NCBI GenBank assembly: GCA_945877525.1
Contig: CAMDVP010000022.1
Location: 1-21,022, forward strand
DNA from: an uncultured Clostridia bacterium
Lineage (GTDB): Bacteria; Bacillota; Clostridia; Christensenellales; Aristaeellaceae
Reading direction: 5' to 3'
Length of the DNA: 21,022 bases
Shown: positions 1 to 6,718 of the stretch, piece by piece
Layout: each line of letters opens with the position of its first letter
How positions within the stretch are numbered: position 1 is the stretch's first letter
Position numbers and translations under genes: made by a program
Notes under the pieces: model-generated
What the model was told of the DNA's origin: nothing
Seen by the model: only the letters and a program-made list of their open reading frames with translations
Databases searched by the model: none

Positions 1-28
1 ACAGATTGGCCGCCCCGGTGGGCTTTTG

Positions 29-54
29 GTACTTTTCGCCCAGACGAAAAGTAC
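29..54. repeat. Perfect 10 bp inverted repeat (hairpin) at left edge
   Basis: GTACTTTTCG at 29-38 and CGAAAAGTAC at 45-54 are exact reverse complements around a 6-base loop, so the transcript could form a hairpin on either strand. It runs straight into the tandem repeat at 54-167. One plus-strand frame is open from the window edge to a TAG at 81-83 through this hairpin, so it could cover the tail of a gene lying to the left, but nothing in that frame is recognisable. There is no T-run directly after the stem, so it is not a clear terminator. Confidence 0.7.
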
Positions 55-167
55 AAGCCGGGGTTGCTTTTACCTTACAATAGAACCCCAAAAAAGATCA
101 AGCCGGGGTTGCTTTTACCTTACAATAGAACCCCCAAAAAAGATCAAGCCGGGGTTGCTTTCACCCC
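54..167. repeat. Short tandem repeat, 2.5 copies of a 45-46 bp unit
   Basis: Units start with CAAGCCGGGGTTGCTTT at 54, 99 and 145, giving periods of 45 and 46 bp. The third copy stops at about 167. Each full unit carries GGGGTT and AACCCC separated by about 18 bases (60-65 with 84-89; 105-110 with 129-134), so each can fold into a small hairpin followed by an A-rich stretch. Copies 1 and 2 are nearly identical, the second having one extra C. It is not a CRISPR because there are no unique spacers. Confidence 0.8.
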
Positions 168-245
168 ACAAAACAGACCAATCCTCTTCCAAACACCACA
201 GAATACAACGGATGCACCGCGCCCTGAAGACTTCGACAAATCAAG

Positions 246-376
246 GGAGCCGTCTCAAATCAGTAAGGATTTTCCAATTCAATTGTGCAGCCCATCAAAA
301 ATGGCACGGATATTCAACCAGATCGGTCGGTATCCATGCCGTTTTCTATTCGAAGAAAGTGTTTTGAGACAGCTCC
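246..376. mobile_element. MITE-like palindromic element, 131 bp
   Basis: The ends are inverted repeats: GGAGCCGTCTCAAA at 246-259 and the complement TTTGAGACAGCTCC at 363-376, differing at one base. An inner dyad (GGCACGGATA at 303-312 against GGTATCCATGCC at 329-340, one mismatch in ten) makes the whole unit fold back on itself. It has no plausible coding frame. Outer inverted repeats, small size and no transposase suggest a non-autonomous element. The end sequence resembles the CTGTCTCAAA-type ends of some insertion sequences, but I cannot assign a family, and no target duplication is obvious. Confidence 0.55.
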
Positions 377-416
377 TTTCAGTATGCAAGCATATGATTT
401 CAAAAACAAACCATCA

Positions 417-1667
417 TCACGGATCATCCCGATACACCGTGCGGCTGATGACAATGCTGTTGGGCCGGCGGAACTGCCTGTCCAGAAATACATAATAGGT
501 GCCGGGGGTAACGATGCCCTGCAGGTTCATCAGGTCAAGCCCCGAAGCACCGCAGAGAATGTCCGCCAGGGCTACGCAGTTGGTCTTGAGGGCGTTGTAG
601 GTCTGGAAGGGGCCCTTGCGCAGCTTGTGGAAGGTGGCGTTCGTCTCCCTGGCAAAAAGCGCCTGGGGGTCGTCTGTCGGGGGCTGCCAGGGCTGGCTGC
701 CCTCCAGAAAATCCTCCGCCGCCTTTTGGACGCGCCCGCGCTGCTCCTCTGTTAAGGTGATGCCAAAGCTGATGAGCTTCTTTTTCTCATGGCGCAGGCA
801 GTAGGCAATGTATTTCTCACGCTCCGCCATGACCAGCACCCCGTCGGAAATCAGGCCGAACAGCCGGTTGCTGGAGGCGTCGTAGCACCCGTAGGCATAC
901 ACGATGTCCCCCAGGGCAATGTCCACATGCCCCATGCCCATAGCGGTGTCCTTGGACAGGTGGAAAAACACCTCCAGGTCCCGCGTGGCGTTCTCGTTGC
1001 CGGTGACGCGGCGGGTCCAGCGGGCGGTTTCCTCCGCTTCGTCGGGGTCTGAGAGCATGCGGAGCAGCCACTGCGGAATCAGCGCGGTGAGCAGGATGGG
1101 CGGAGAAATGCGGATGCGCTGGCGGATGCGGCGGCCCTTCACGTCCAGGCTGAGCAGCTCGCGCACGCCGTCGCCCAAGGCGAACAGCCCGTACACCACG
1201 CAGTGGATGCCCAGCAGCACTGCCAGGGACAGCGCCCCGATCAGCGGCTGCATGAACAAAAGCACCGCAAACAACAGCAGCACCGCGCCCTCCACAGCGT
1301 TGAGCGCCACGCCCCGCTGCCTGTCCCGGCGCAGCTGCACGGCATAGATCAGCTTGAACAGCGCGTTGACGGCTGTCCACAGCCCATAGATCAGCGATAT
1401 GGATCCCGCCAGCGTTTTGGGCAGGAAAAACAATGCGCCCGCGCACAGAAGCATCAGCAGGCCCTTGGTGAGCGAGGCCCCCTTTTCCCGCAGGTGGAAA
1501 AGCCCGTCCAGCAGGGCCAGCAGGCCGCTTAAGAGGAGAATCCACCGGGCCAGGAGCAGCGCCAGCTCCAGGGACGACGCGGGACGGAAGAAAAGAAGAA
1601 TACCCGCTGCAATCAGCAGCACCCCTTCCGCCAGCAGTCTGGCCGGGGTATACGCCTTGCGAAGCAT
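417..1667 (-). CDS. HdeD-like (DUF308) membrane protein with C-terminal permuted papain-like hydrolase domain
   Basis: This is a 416-residue protein of two parts. Residues 10-165 hold about six hydrophobic helices in the repeated two-helix pattern of HdeD/DUF308 proteins (IAAGILLFFRP; the later VLLFMQPLIG matches the same repeat). After a basic linker (178-190) and a short hydrophobic stretch (190-203) comes a soluble domain. It has His247 in GMGHVDIALG and Cys364 in TNCVALAD, with an aromatic-rich tail (TYYVFLDRQF). The His-before-Cys order is that of circularly permuted NlpC/P60-type papain folds (YiiX/LRAT-like), which cleave amide or ester bonds; this assignment is inferred from pattern only. 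The ATG is preceded by AAGGAGG and by a good promoter, and the gene is divergent from rpmB. The substrate is unknown. Confidence is good for the membrane half and moderate for the enzyme half. Confidence 0.7.
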   Translation of the reverse strand: MLRKAYTPARLLAEGVLLIAAGILLFFRPASSLELALLLARWILLLSGLLALLDGLFHLREKGASLTKGLLMLLCAGALFFLPKTLAGSISLIYGLWTAVNALFKLIYAVQLRRDRQRGVALNAVEGAVLLLFAVLLFMQPLIGALSLAVLLGIHCVVYGLFALGDGVRELLSLDVKGRRIRQRIRISPPILLTALIPQWLLRMLSDPDEAEETARWTRRVTGNENATRDLEVFFHLSKDTAMGMGHVDIALGDIVYAYGCYDASSNRLFGLISDGVLVMAEREKYIAYCLRHEKKKLISFGITLTEEQRGRVQKAAEDFLEGSQPWQPPTDDPQALFARETNATFHKLRKGPFQTYNALKTNCVALADILCGASGLDLMNLQGIVTPGTYYVFLDRQFRRPNSIVISRTVYRDDP

Positions 1668-1680
1668 GAAAGCCCCTCCT

Positions 1681-1699
1681 TACAATCAGCCTGATTGTA
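1681..1699. promoter_or_regulatory. Operator-like palindrome over the -10 of the HdeD-like gene
   Basis: TACAATCA (1681-1688) and TGATTGTA (1692-1699) form a perfect 8 bp inverted repeat with a 3 bp centre. The right arm contains the minus-strand -10 box (TACAAT) of the HdeD-like gene, and the left arm covers the likely transcription start, between promoter and ribosome binding site. This is a typical place for a repressor site. No candidate regulator gene is adjacent. Confidence 0.4.
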
Positions 1700-1722
1700 C
1701 CACAGCCGGGGCGCAGATACAA
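1694..1722 (-). promoter_or_regulatory. Sigma-A type promoter for the HdeD-like gene
   Basis: On the minus strand the -35 is TTGTAT (1722-1717), then a 17 bp spacer, then the -10 TACAAT (1699-1694). The start codon at 1667 lies about 20 bases past the expected start site, with AAGGAGG between. Confidence 0.65.
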
Positions 1723-1760
1723 GAAAATCCCCCAAAGAAGAAAAAGGTGCAAAAAACCGC

Positions 1761-1789
1761 TTGCTTTTTCCGCACGGGCATGATACAAT
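1761..1789 (+). promoter_or_regulatory. Promoter for rpmB
   Basis: TTGCTT at 1761-1766, a 17 bp spacer and TACAAT at 1784-1789, with TG one base upstream of the -10 (an extended -10). It sits 46 bases before the rpmB start. Confidence 0.7.
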
Positions 1790-1835
1790 CAATAGGCTTT
1801 GATGTGTGCAAACTCCAACGAGGAGGTGGATACTC

Positions 1836-2048
1836 ATGGGTAAGTATTGCGAGATTTGCGAGAAGGGCATGCTGAACGGCCACAACGTCAGCCACTCCAA
1901 CCGCAAGACCAACCGTATCTGGGCGCCCAATGTGCAGAGCGTTCGCGTGATGGTCAACGGCGCTGCCAAGCGGATGAACGTGTGCACCCGCTGCCTGCGC
2001 AGCGGCAAGGTGGAGCGCGCTCTCCCCAAGACGCAGGAAGAGGCCTGA
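1836..2048 (+). CDS. rpmB: 50S ribosomal protein L28
   Basis: This 70-residue protein is a structural component of the large ribosomal subunit. It shows the L28 pattern: CEICEKG near the N-terminus, a SHSNRKTNRIWAPN stretch in the middle and a basic C-terminal half. Cys5, Cys8, Cys50 and Cys53 form two CxxC pairs, so this is the zinc-binding form of L28. The ATG at 1836 was chosen over an upstream in-frame ATG at 1806 because AGGAGGTG sits at 1821-1828 and MGKYCEIC is the normal L28 start. It has its own promoter and a strong terminator directly after it, so it is probably transcribed alone. Confidence 0.97.
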   Translation: MGKYCEICEKGMLNGHNVSHSNRKTNRIWAPNVQSVRVMVNGAAKRMNVCTRCLRSGKVERALPKTQEEA

Positions 2049-2070
2049 GCCTCAAGCAAGAGATAAACGC

Positions 2071-2099
2071 CCCGTCTGTTGTGCGACAGACGGGCTTTT
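2071..2099 (+). terminator. Rho-independent terminator after rpmB
   Basis: The stem CCCGTCTGT/ACAGACGGG (2071-2079 with 2086-2094) has a 6-base loop and is followed by CTTTT. The downstream transporter starts only 25 bases later, so this separates or attenuates transcription into it. Confidence 0.85.
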
Positions 2100-2123
2100 C
2101 TCGTATGGAAGGATGGATATGCC

Positions 2124-2993
2124 ATGCACATGCAGTGGATCAGCATGGTGTTTGTCAATGTGATGTGGGGGCTTTCCTTTATTGCCAGCAAGCATGCCAT
2201 GAACGCGGGCTTTACTCCCATGACCCTGGCGCTGATGCGCTATGTGATGGCCGCAGCCTGTCTGGCCCCCGCCACCCTGGCCGCGGAAAAGAAGCTGACA
2301 TTGCGCCGGCAGGACCTTGCACCCATGGTGCTCTCGGGGCTGATGGGCATTACAGCCTATTATTTTTTTGAGTACAATGGCATCCAACGCACCTCCACGG
2401 TCAGCGCGTCGCTGATTCTGGCGGCCATTCCCATTATCACCATGCTGGTACAGGCGGCGGTAGATCACACCCGTCTGCGCCCCGCGCAAACGGCGGGGGC
2501 AGTGATCTCCCTGGTTGGGGTGGGGCTGGTGCTTACCGGCGGCAGTGACGAGGGTCAGGCCGGGATCATCGGTGACCTGTTCATCCTGGGGGCCAGTGTG
2601 GTATGGGTAGCGTACATTTTCATCAGCCGCCGGCTGCGCGGCAGCTATTCCAGCCTGGCCATGAACACCTGGCAGGCGCTGACGGCGCTGCTGACCCTTT
2701 TTCCGCTGGCGCTGACGGAAAAGTGCGACCTGGCGGCGATCCCATGGGACGGCTGGGCGGCCGTGGCGGTGCTGGCGGTGATTTGTTCGGCGCTGTGCTA
2801 CTACCTGTACGGTAACGCGCTGTATGAAATGTCGCCCCTGGCATCGGCCATCTTCATTAATCTGATTCCGCTGACCACCATCGTGGGCGGCGTGGTGCTG
2901 CTGGGGGAGAGTCTGACCATCCTGACCGTGGCGGGCGGCGCGATGATTATCGGCAGCATTTTCCTGGTCAACATGGCGGAGGCAAAGGGATGA
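2124..2993 (+). CDS. EamA/DMT-family transporter (RhaT/YdcZ-like exporter)
   Basis: This is a 289-residue integral membrane protein with about ten helices arranged as two EamA repeats (about 5-137 and 148-283). The opening helix reads VFVNVMWGLSFIASKHAMNAG, the conserved start of EamA proteins, and the second repeat contains SALCYYLYGNALYEMSPLASA, again typical of the family. Members move small metabolites such as amino acids or nucleosides, usually outward; the substrate here cannot be told. The ATG at 2124 was chosen because GGAAGGA lies at 2107-2113; an upstream TTG at 2079 falls inside the rpmB terminator. Its stop overlaps the start of the next gene (ATGA), so the two are translationally coupled. 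Confidence 0.88.
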   Translation: MHMQWISMVFVNVMWGLSFIASKHAMNAGFTPMTLALMRYVMAAACLAPATLAAEKKLTLRRQDLAPMVLSGLMGITAYYFFEYNGIQRTSTVSASLILAAIPIITMLVQAAVDHTRLRPAQTAGAVISLVGVGLVLTGGSDEGQAGIIGDLFILGASVVWVAYIFISRRLRGSYSSLAMNTWQALTALLTLFPLALTEKCDLAAIPWDGWAAVAVLAVICSALCYYLYGNALYEMSPLASAIFINLIPLTTIVGGVVLLGESLTILTVAGGAMIIGSIFLVNMAEAKG

Positions 2994-3406
2994 TGGCGGA
3001 AACGCTTCTGTTCTTCGGCAGCGCTCCGGAGGCGCTGGCACTGTATGAGAGGCTGGAGGAAATGATCCTTTCGGCCTTTCCCGATACCCGGGTCGTTGTG
3101 CAGAAAAGCCAGATCGCCTTTGACTGCGGGCGGCGGTTTACCTTTGCGTCCCTGCGGGGGAAGCGGCTGGTGGTGTCCTTTGGCCTGGGACGGCGGGAGG
3201 AAAGCCCGCGCGTGCTTCAGGCTGTTGAGCCCTATCCCGGGCGGTGGACGCATCACACCCGGGTGGATGACCCCGGGGCGCTGGACGGATGGCTGCTGGA
3301 CATGCTGCGGGAGGCACATGATTTTGCCATCGCCAAAACATGCCGAAATGGCGTGAAAAAGGTCGGAAGGGACATTGACAAGGGCGGGATGGATTTGATA
3401 AAATAA
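2990..3406 (+). CDS. DUF5655-like protein of unknown function
   Basis: This is a 138-residue soluble protein. The order of segments (LLFFGSAPEALALYERLEEM, then KSQIAFDCGRRFTFASLRGKR, then a VVSFGLGRR strand and a TRVDDPGALDGWLLDMLREAHDFA helix) fits the small DUF5655 family, a domain predicted to handle DNA or to be enzymatic but without a settled role. It starts at an ATGA overlap with the EamA gene (GGAGG at 2978-2982), so it is co-transcribed with the transporter. The next start, two bases on at 2993, is a possible alternative. The promoter of guaB lies inside its last codons. The family call is from pattern only. Confidence 0.7.
   Translation: MMAETLLFFGSAPEALALYERLEEMILSAFPDTRVVVQKSQIAFDCGRRFTFASLRGKRLVVSFGLGRREESPRVLQAVEPYPGRWTHHTRVDDPGALDGWLLDMLREAHDFAIAKTCRNGVKKVGRDIDKGGMDLIK
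3375..3404 (+). promoter_or_regulatory. Promoter for guaB inside the end of the upstream gene
   Basis: A perfect -35 TTGACA at 3375-3380, 18 bp spacer, TAAAAT at 3399-3404. It lies in the last codons of the DUF5655-like gene, about 40 bases before the guaB ATG, which would let guaB be expressed independently of the transporter operon. Confidence 0.55.
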
Positions 3407-3443
3407 CCGTTAATATCCGATGCTTTTGAAGGAGGATGCGCCC

Positions 3444-4898
3444 ATGCTGCAGAAGGTTGTCCGCGAAGGCCTGACGTTCGACGATGTGCTTCTGGTGCCT
3501 GCCAAGAGCGAGGTTGTTCCCAAGGAAGTGGAGCTGTCCACCCAGCTGACCCCCGTCATCAAACTGAACATCCCCATCATGTCCGCCGCCATGGATACGG
3601 TGACCGACGCGCGCATGGCCATTGCCATTGCACGTGAAGGCGGCCTGGGCATCATCCACAAGAATATGAGCATTGAGGCGCAGGCCGCCCAGGTGGACAA
3701 GGTCAAGCGCTCCGAGCATGGTGTCATTACCGATCCCTTCTTCCTTTCTCCCGATCATCTCATCCAAGACGCGGAAAACCTCATGGCCCGCTACCGCATC
3801 AGCGGCGTGCCGATTACAAGGGACGGCAAGCTGGTGGGCATCCTCACCAACCGCGACCTGCGCTTTGAGACCGACTACTCCAAGCGCATCGGCGAGGTGA
3901 TGACCAGTGAAAACCTCATCACCGCGCCCGTGGGCACCACCCTGGAGCAGGCCAAGGAAATCCTGGCCCGCCACCGCATCGAAAAGCTGCCCATCGTGGA
4001 CAGCGAGGGCAACCTGCGGGGCCTGATTACCATCAAGGACATTGAGAAGAATACTAAATACCCCAACAGCGCCAAGGACGCCCACGGCCGTCTGCTGTGC
4101 GGCGCTGCGGTGGGCGTGACCAAGGATGTATTCCAGCGCATCGACGCGCTGCTGGCCGCCAAGGTGGACGTGATTTCCATTGACACCGCCCACGGCCACA
4201 GCATGGGCGTGATTCGGCAGGTGGAGGCCATCCGCAACCGCTATCCAGACATCCAGCTCTTCGCGGGCAACGTGGCCACCGCCGCCGCCACCCATGACCT
4301 GATTTCCGCCGGTGTGGACTGTGTGAAGGTGGGCATCGGCCCGGGCTCCATCTGCACCACCCGCGTGGTGGCAGGCATCGGCGTACCGCAGATCACCGCC
4401 ATTGCCGACTGTGCCGAGGAAGCCGACAAGCACGGCATCCGCATCATCGCCGACGGCGGCATCAAGTATTCCGGCGATATCGTGAAGGCTCTGGCGGCAG
4501 GCGGCTCCTGCGTGATGCTGGGCAGCCTGCTGGCCGGCACCGAGGAAGCCCCCGGCGAGATGGAAATCTACCAGGGCCGCTCCTTCAAGGTTTACCGCGG
4601 CATGGGCTCCCTGGGCGCCATGGCGGTGGGCAGCAGCGACCGCTACTTCCAGGAGGACGCCAAGAAGCTGGTGCCCGAAGGTGTGGAAGGTCGCGTGCCC
4701 TACAAGGGAACCCTGGCGGACACCATTTTCCAGATGGTGGGCGGCATCCGTTCCGGCATGGGCTACTGCGGCGCAAAGACCATCGAGGATTTGCGCAGGA
4801 ACAGCGAGTTCATCCGCATCACCTCCGCGGGTCTGGCGGAGAGCCATCCCCACGATATTTCCATCACCAAGGAAGCTCCGAACTATTCCAGCCGGTAA
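3444..4898 (+). CDS. guaB: Inosine-5'-monophosphate dehydrogenase
   Basis: IMPDH oxidises IMP to XMP with NAD+, the committed step of GTP synthesis in the cytoplasm. The protein has 484 residues, the usual length. The TIM barrel starts at LTFDDVLLVPAKS (10-22). A pair of CBS domains is inserted at about 96-205 (GVITDPFFLSP; VGILTNRDLRFE). The catalytic loop is GPGSICTTRVVAGIG with Cys304. The phosphate-binding ADGG motif is at about 336-339, and the mobile flap carries GSSDRYFQ with Arg400-Tyr401. The ATG at 3444 follows AAGGAGG at 3429-3435; an in-frame ATG at 3420 lies upstream of that site and was rejected. All key residues are present, so it should be active. The CBS pair usually binds adenine nucleotides and modulates activity. 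Confidence 0.98.
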   Translation: MLQKVVREGLTFDDVLLVPAKSEVVPKEVELSTQLTPVIKLNIPIMSAAMDTVTDARMAIAIAREGGLGIIHKNMSIEAQAAQVDKVKRSEHGVITDPFFLSPDHLIQDAENLMARYRISGVPITRDGKLVGILTNRDLRFETDYSKRIGEVMTSENLITAPVGTTLEQAKEILARHRIEKLPIVDSEGNLRGLITIKDIEKNTKYPNSAKDAHGRLLCGAAVGVTKDVFQRIDALLAAKVDVISIDTAHGHSMGVIRQVEAIRNRYPDIQLFAGNVATAAATHDLISAGVDCVKVGIGPGSICTTRVVAGIGVPQITAIADCAEEADKHGIRIIADGGIKYSGDIVKALAAGGSCVMLGSLLAGTEEAPGEMEIYQGRSFKVYRGMGSLGAMAVGSSDRYFQEDAKKLVPEGVEGRVPYKGTLADTIFQMVGGIRSGMGYCGAKTIEDLRRNSEFIRITSAGLAESHPHDISITKEAPNYSSR

Positions 4899-4908
4899 GG
4901 CTGAAAGG

Positions 4909-4947
4909 AACAAGGGCGGCTGCATGATGCAGTCGCTCTTGTTTTTT
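4909..4947 (+). terminator. Rho-independent terminator after guaB
   Basis: A 16 bp stem (4909-4924 with 4928-4943, including two G-U pairs) with loop TGA, followed by a T-run. It begins 10 bases after the guaB stop. Confidence 0.88.
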
Positions 4948-4984
4948 GGGGGGATTATACTGTTCTTGCCTAAAAAAATTGCTT

Positions 4985-5182
4985 TGCCGAAGGCAGAGGT
5001 TTCGCGCCTGCGGGCGGCGTCCGCAGCCTCAATCGTCGCGGCCGAAGGCCGCTCGTTTCGGCTGACTCGTTCGGCTTTCTCATTGTCGCCACAGGCGACG
5101 AAAGCCTCTCTCCCCAAAGGGCTTTCCGGTCATTGTCGCTCCGCTTTCGACTTCCGCCTTCGGCGGACTCGCCACTGGCGAG
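4985..5182. repeat. Cluster of mini-hairpins in a gene-free stretch
   Basis: The 346 bases between guaB and the kinase gene hold no gene. Beyond the terminator they contain at least five perfect hairpins with three-base loops: TGCC-GAA-GGCA (4985-4995), GCGGCC-GAA-GGCCGC (5038-5052), GTCGCC-ACA-GGCGAC (5085-5099), TCCGCC-TTC-GGCGGA (5153-5167) and CTCGCC-ACT-GGCGAG (5168-5182). The stretch is free of stops in one frame, but its translation looks like nothing known. It resembles REP/BIME-type palindromic clusters. Confidence 0.65.
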
Positions 5183-5244
5183 CCGTCGCCCTTTGGAAAC
5201 CTTCGGAGCCGTCTCTTTGCTGCTATATTTAATGCAATACAGTA

Positions 5245-6696
5245 TTATTCCGCCAGCGGCAGCTCAAACCAGAAGGATGAACCCTTTCCCTCCTGGCTGT
5301 CCACACCGTAGGGTGCGCCGTGCTGCTCCAGAATGCCCTGCACAATGGATAATCCCAGCCCGCTGCCGATGATGGCGCGCTTGTGGGATTCCCTGGCGCG
5401 GTAGTAGCGGTTCCAGATGAGCGGCAGTTCCTCCGGGGAAATGCCGCGGCCTGTGTCGGTCACGGTAATGCGCACCCTGTTTTCCCGCATCTCCTGGGTT
5501 ACATAAACCTGCTTGTCTCCGCCCGTGTAGGTCAGGGCGTTGCCGATGAGGTTGTACACCACCTGCCCGATGCGGGCCTCATCCGCCACGGCGGAAAGCT
5601 CCTGATCAGGGGCAAAGTGAACGGTGTAGCCGTCCTTGGCCACCAGCTTGCCGATGCGCTCCACCATGGCGCTTACGGAACTGGTGAGGGGGAAGGCGGT
5701 ACGGTTCATGGGCAGGGTGCCGGCCTGCAGGCGGCTGAAATCCAGCACCTCTCCCACCAGGGAGGACAGCCGCGCCGTTTCATCAATGATGATCTGCATA
5801 TTGTCCGGGGTGTTCTCCCCGGGAATGTCACGCATGGCCTCGGCATAACCGCCAATCATGGTCAGCGGGGTGCGCAGGTCATGGCTGATGTTGGCAATCA
5901 GCTCGTGCTGCAGCCGCTCCACCTGGCTCAGGTCATCGGCAGCGCGGCGAAGGGTGGCGTTCAACTCGGCAATCTCCCGGTAGGTATTCCCATGGGCCAG
6001 AGCGGTGAATTCCCCGTGGGACAGGGCCCTGGCAGCGCGGTTGGTTTCAATGATGGGACGGGAAACATTGCGGGAAATCACCGCGGCCAGCATAAGCGCT
6101 CCCAGCAGCGCGGCGGCGGTGATCAGCATCAGCTGAGAACGCAGGGTGTCCACGGTAGCGTCCACGGGGGTAATCATGCTGTTAAGCAGCAGATAGCCCG
6201 GCTGTCCGTCCGGCAGAACAACCCGGCAGGCGCACAGCAGGCTCTGGTAATGATCCTCCATATACCTGGGGCGCAGCCCCTTGAAGCGCCAGTCCCGGGA
6301 GGGCTCCTGAAAGGGCTGGATGTTGAACAGCTCCACCAGGGTGGAGCCATCCTCGGGCACCTTGTCGCACCACCAGCTCAGGTCGCGGGCGCTGAGGCGA
6401 TGAATCAGGCAGAATCGGGTGTCCTCGCTGGACAAAACCGGCTTGTGGTTTTCATCCAGCACCAGAATGCACACGTCGTTCTGGGCGGAGAGCATGTCCA
6501 TGAGCAGGGTGATGTTTTCATCCTCCAGGTTGCCCGCCACGGCCTCGGCGGCGCCGCGAATCTGCCGGGTTCTGGAATAGCGGTAGAAGTCGTCCAGCCA
6601 GACAATTTGAAACAGCCACAAAAGCGCAATGACAAACGCGACAAAAAGCACCAGGTACAGCATAATGCGGCTCCTGATGCCGGGGCGGCGCGGCAC
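5245..6696 (-). CDS. Membrane sensor histidine kinase (HAMP-HisKA-HATPase)
   Basis: This 483-residue kinase of an OmpR-type two-component system senses a signal outside the membrane and phosphorylates the regulator encoded just upstream. It has a first helix at about 12-33, an extracytoplasmic sensor domain at about 35-185, a second helix at about 188-207 (LMLITAAALLGALMLAAVIS) and a HAMP segment (to about 265). The HisKA box contains His272 in ISHDLRTPL, and the ATPase has N box NLIGNALTY, G1 DTGRGIS and G2 GSGLGLSIV. The start is uncertain. GTG at 6696 keeps the basic RRPGIRSR before the first helix and lies 22 bases after the regulator stop, whereas ATG at 6663 would begin inside that helix. 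Sequence further upstream belongs to the regulator. The sensor domain is not assignable to a known ligand class. Confidence 0.93.
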   Translation of the reverse strand: MPRRPGIRSRIMLYLVLFVAFVIALLWLFQIVWLDDFYRYSRTRQIRGAAEAVAGNLEDENITLLMDMLSAQNDVCILVLDENHKPVLSSEDTRFCLIHRLSARDLSWWCDKVPEDGSTLVELFNIQPFQEPSRDWRFKGLRPRYMEDHYQSLLCACRVVLPDGQPGYLLLNSMITPVDATVDTLRSQLMLITAAALLGALMLAAVISRNVSRPIIETNRAARALSHGEFTALAHGNTYREIAELNATLRRAADDLSQVERLQHELIANISHDLRTPLTMIGGYAEAMRDIPGENTPDNMQIIIDETARLSSLVGEVLDFSRLQAGTLPMNRTAFPLTSSVSAMVERIGKLVAKDGYTVHFAPDQELSAVADEARIGQVVYNLIGNALTYTGGDKQVYVTQEMRENRVRITVTDTGRGISPEELPLIWNRYYRARESHKRAIIGSGLGLSIVQGILEQHGAPYGVDSQEGKGSSFWFELPLAE

Positions 6697-6718
6697 GCCC
6701 GCGCCTCGCGGCGAAAGC

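Noticed and set aside
3..83. C-terminal end of a gene running in from the left
   Set aside because: The open frame of 27 codons is entirely repeat and hairpin sequence, with nothing to support a protein.
54..167. Possible CRISPR array
   Set aside because: The repeats are contiguous with no unique spacers, and no cas gene is present.
3138..5117. Very long open frame on the minus strand opposite guaB
   Set aside because: It mirrors guaB, whose plus-strand product is a complete IMPDH. The antisense translation is rich in His, Gly and Ala, as expected from GC-rich codon bias, and matches no family.
4948..5232. Hypothetical gene in the stop-free plus-strand frame after guaB
   Set aside because: The frame is open only because of the GC-rich hairpins; it has no ribosome binding site and no recognisable sequence.
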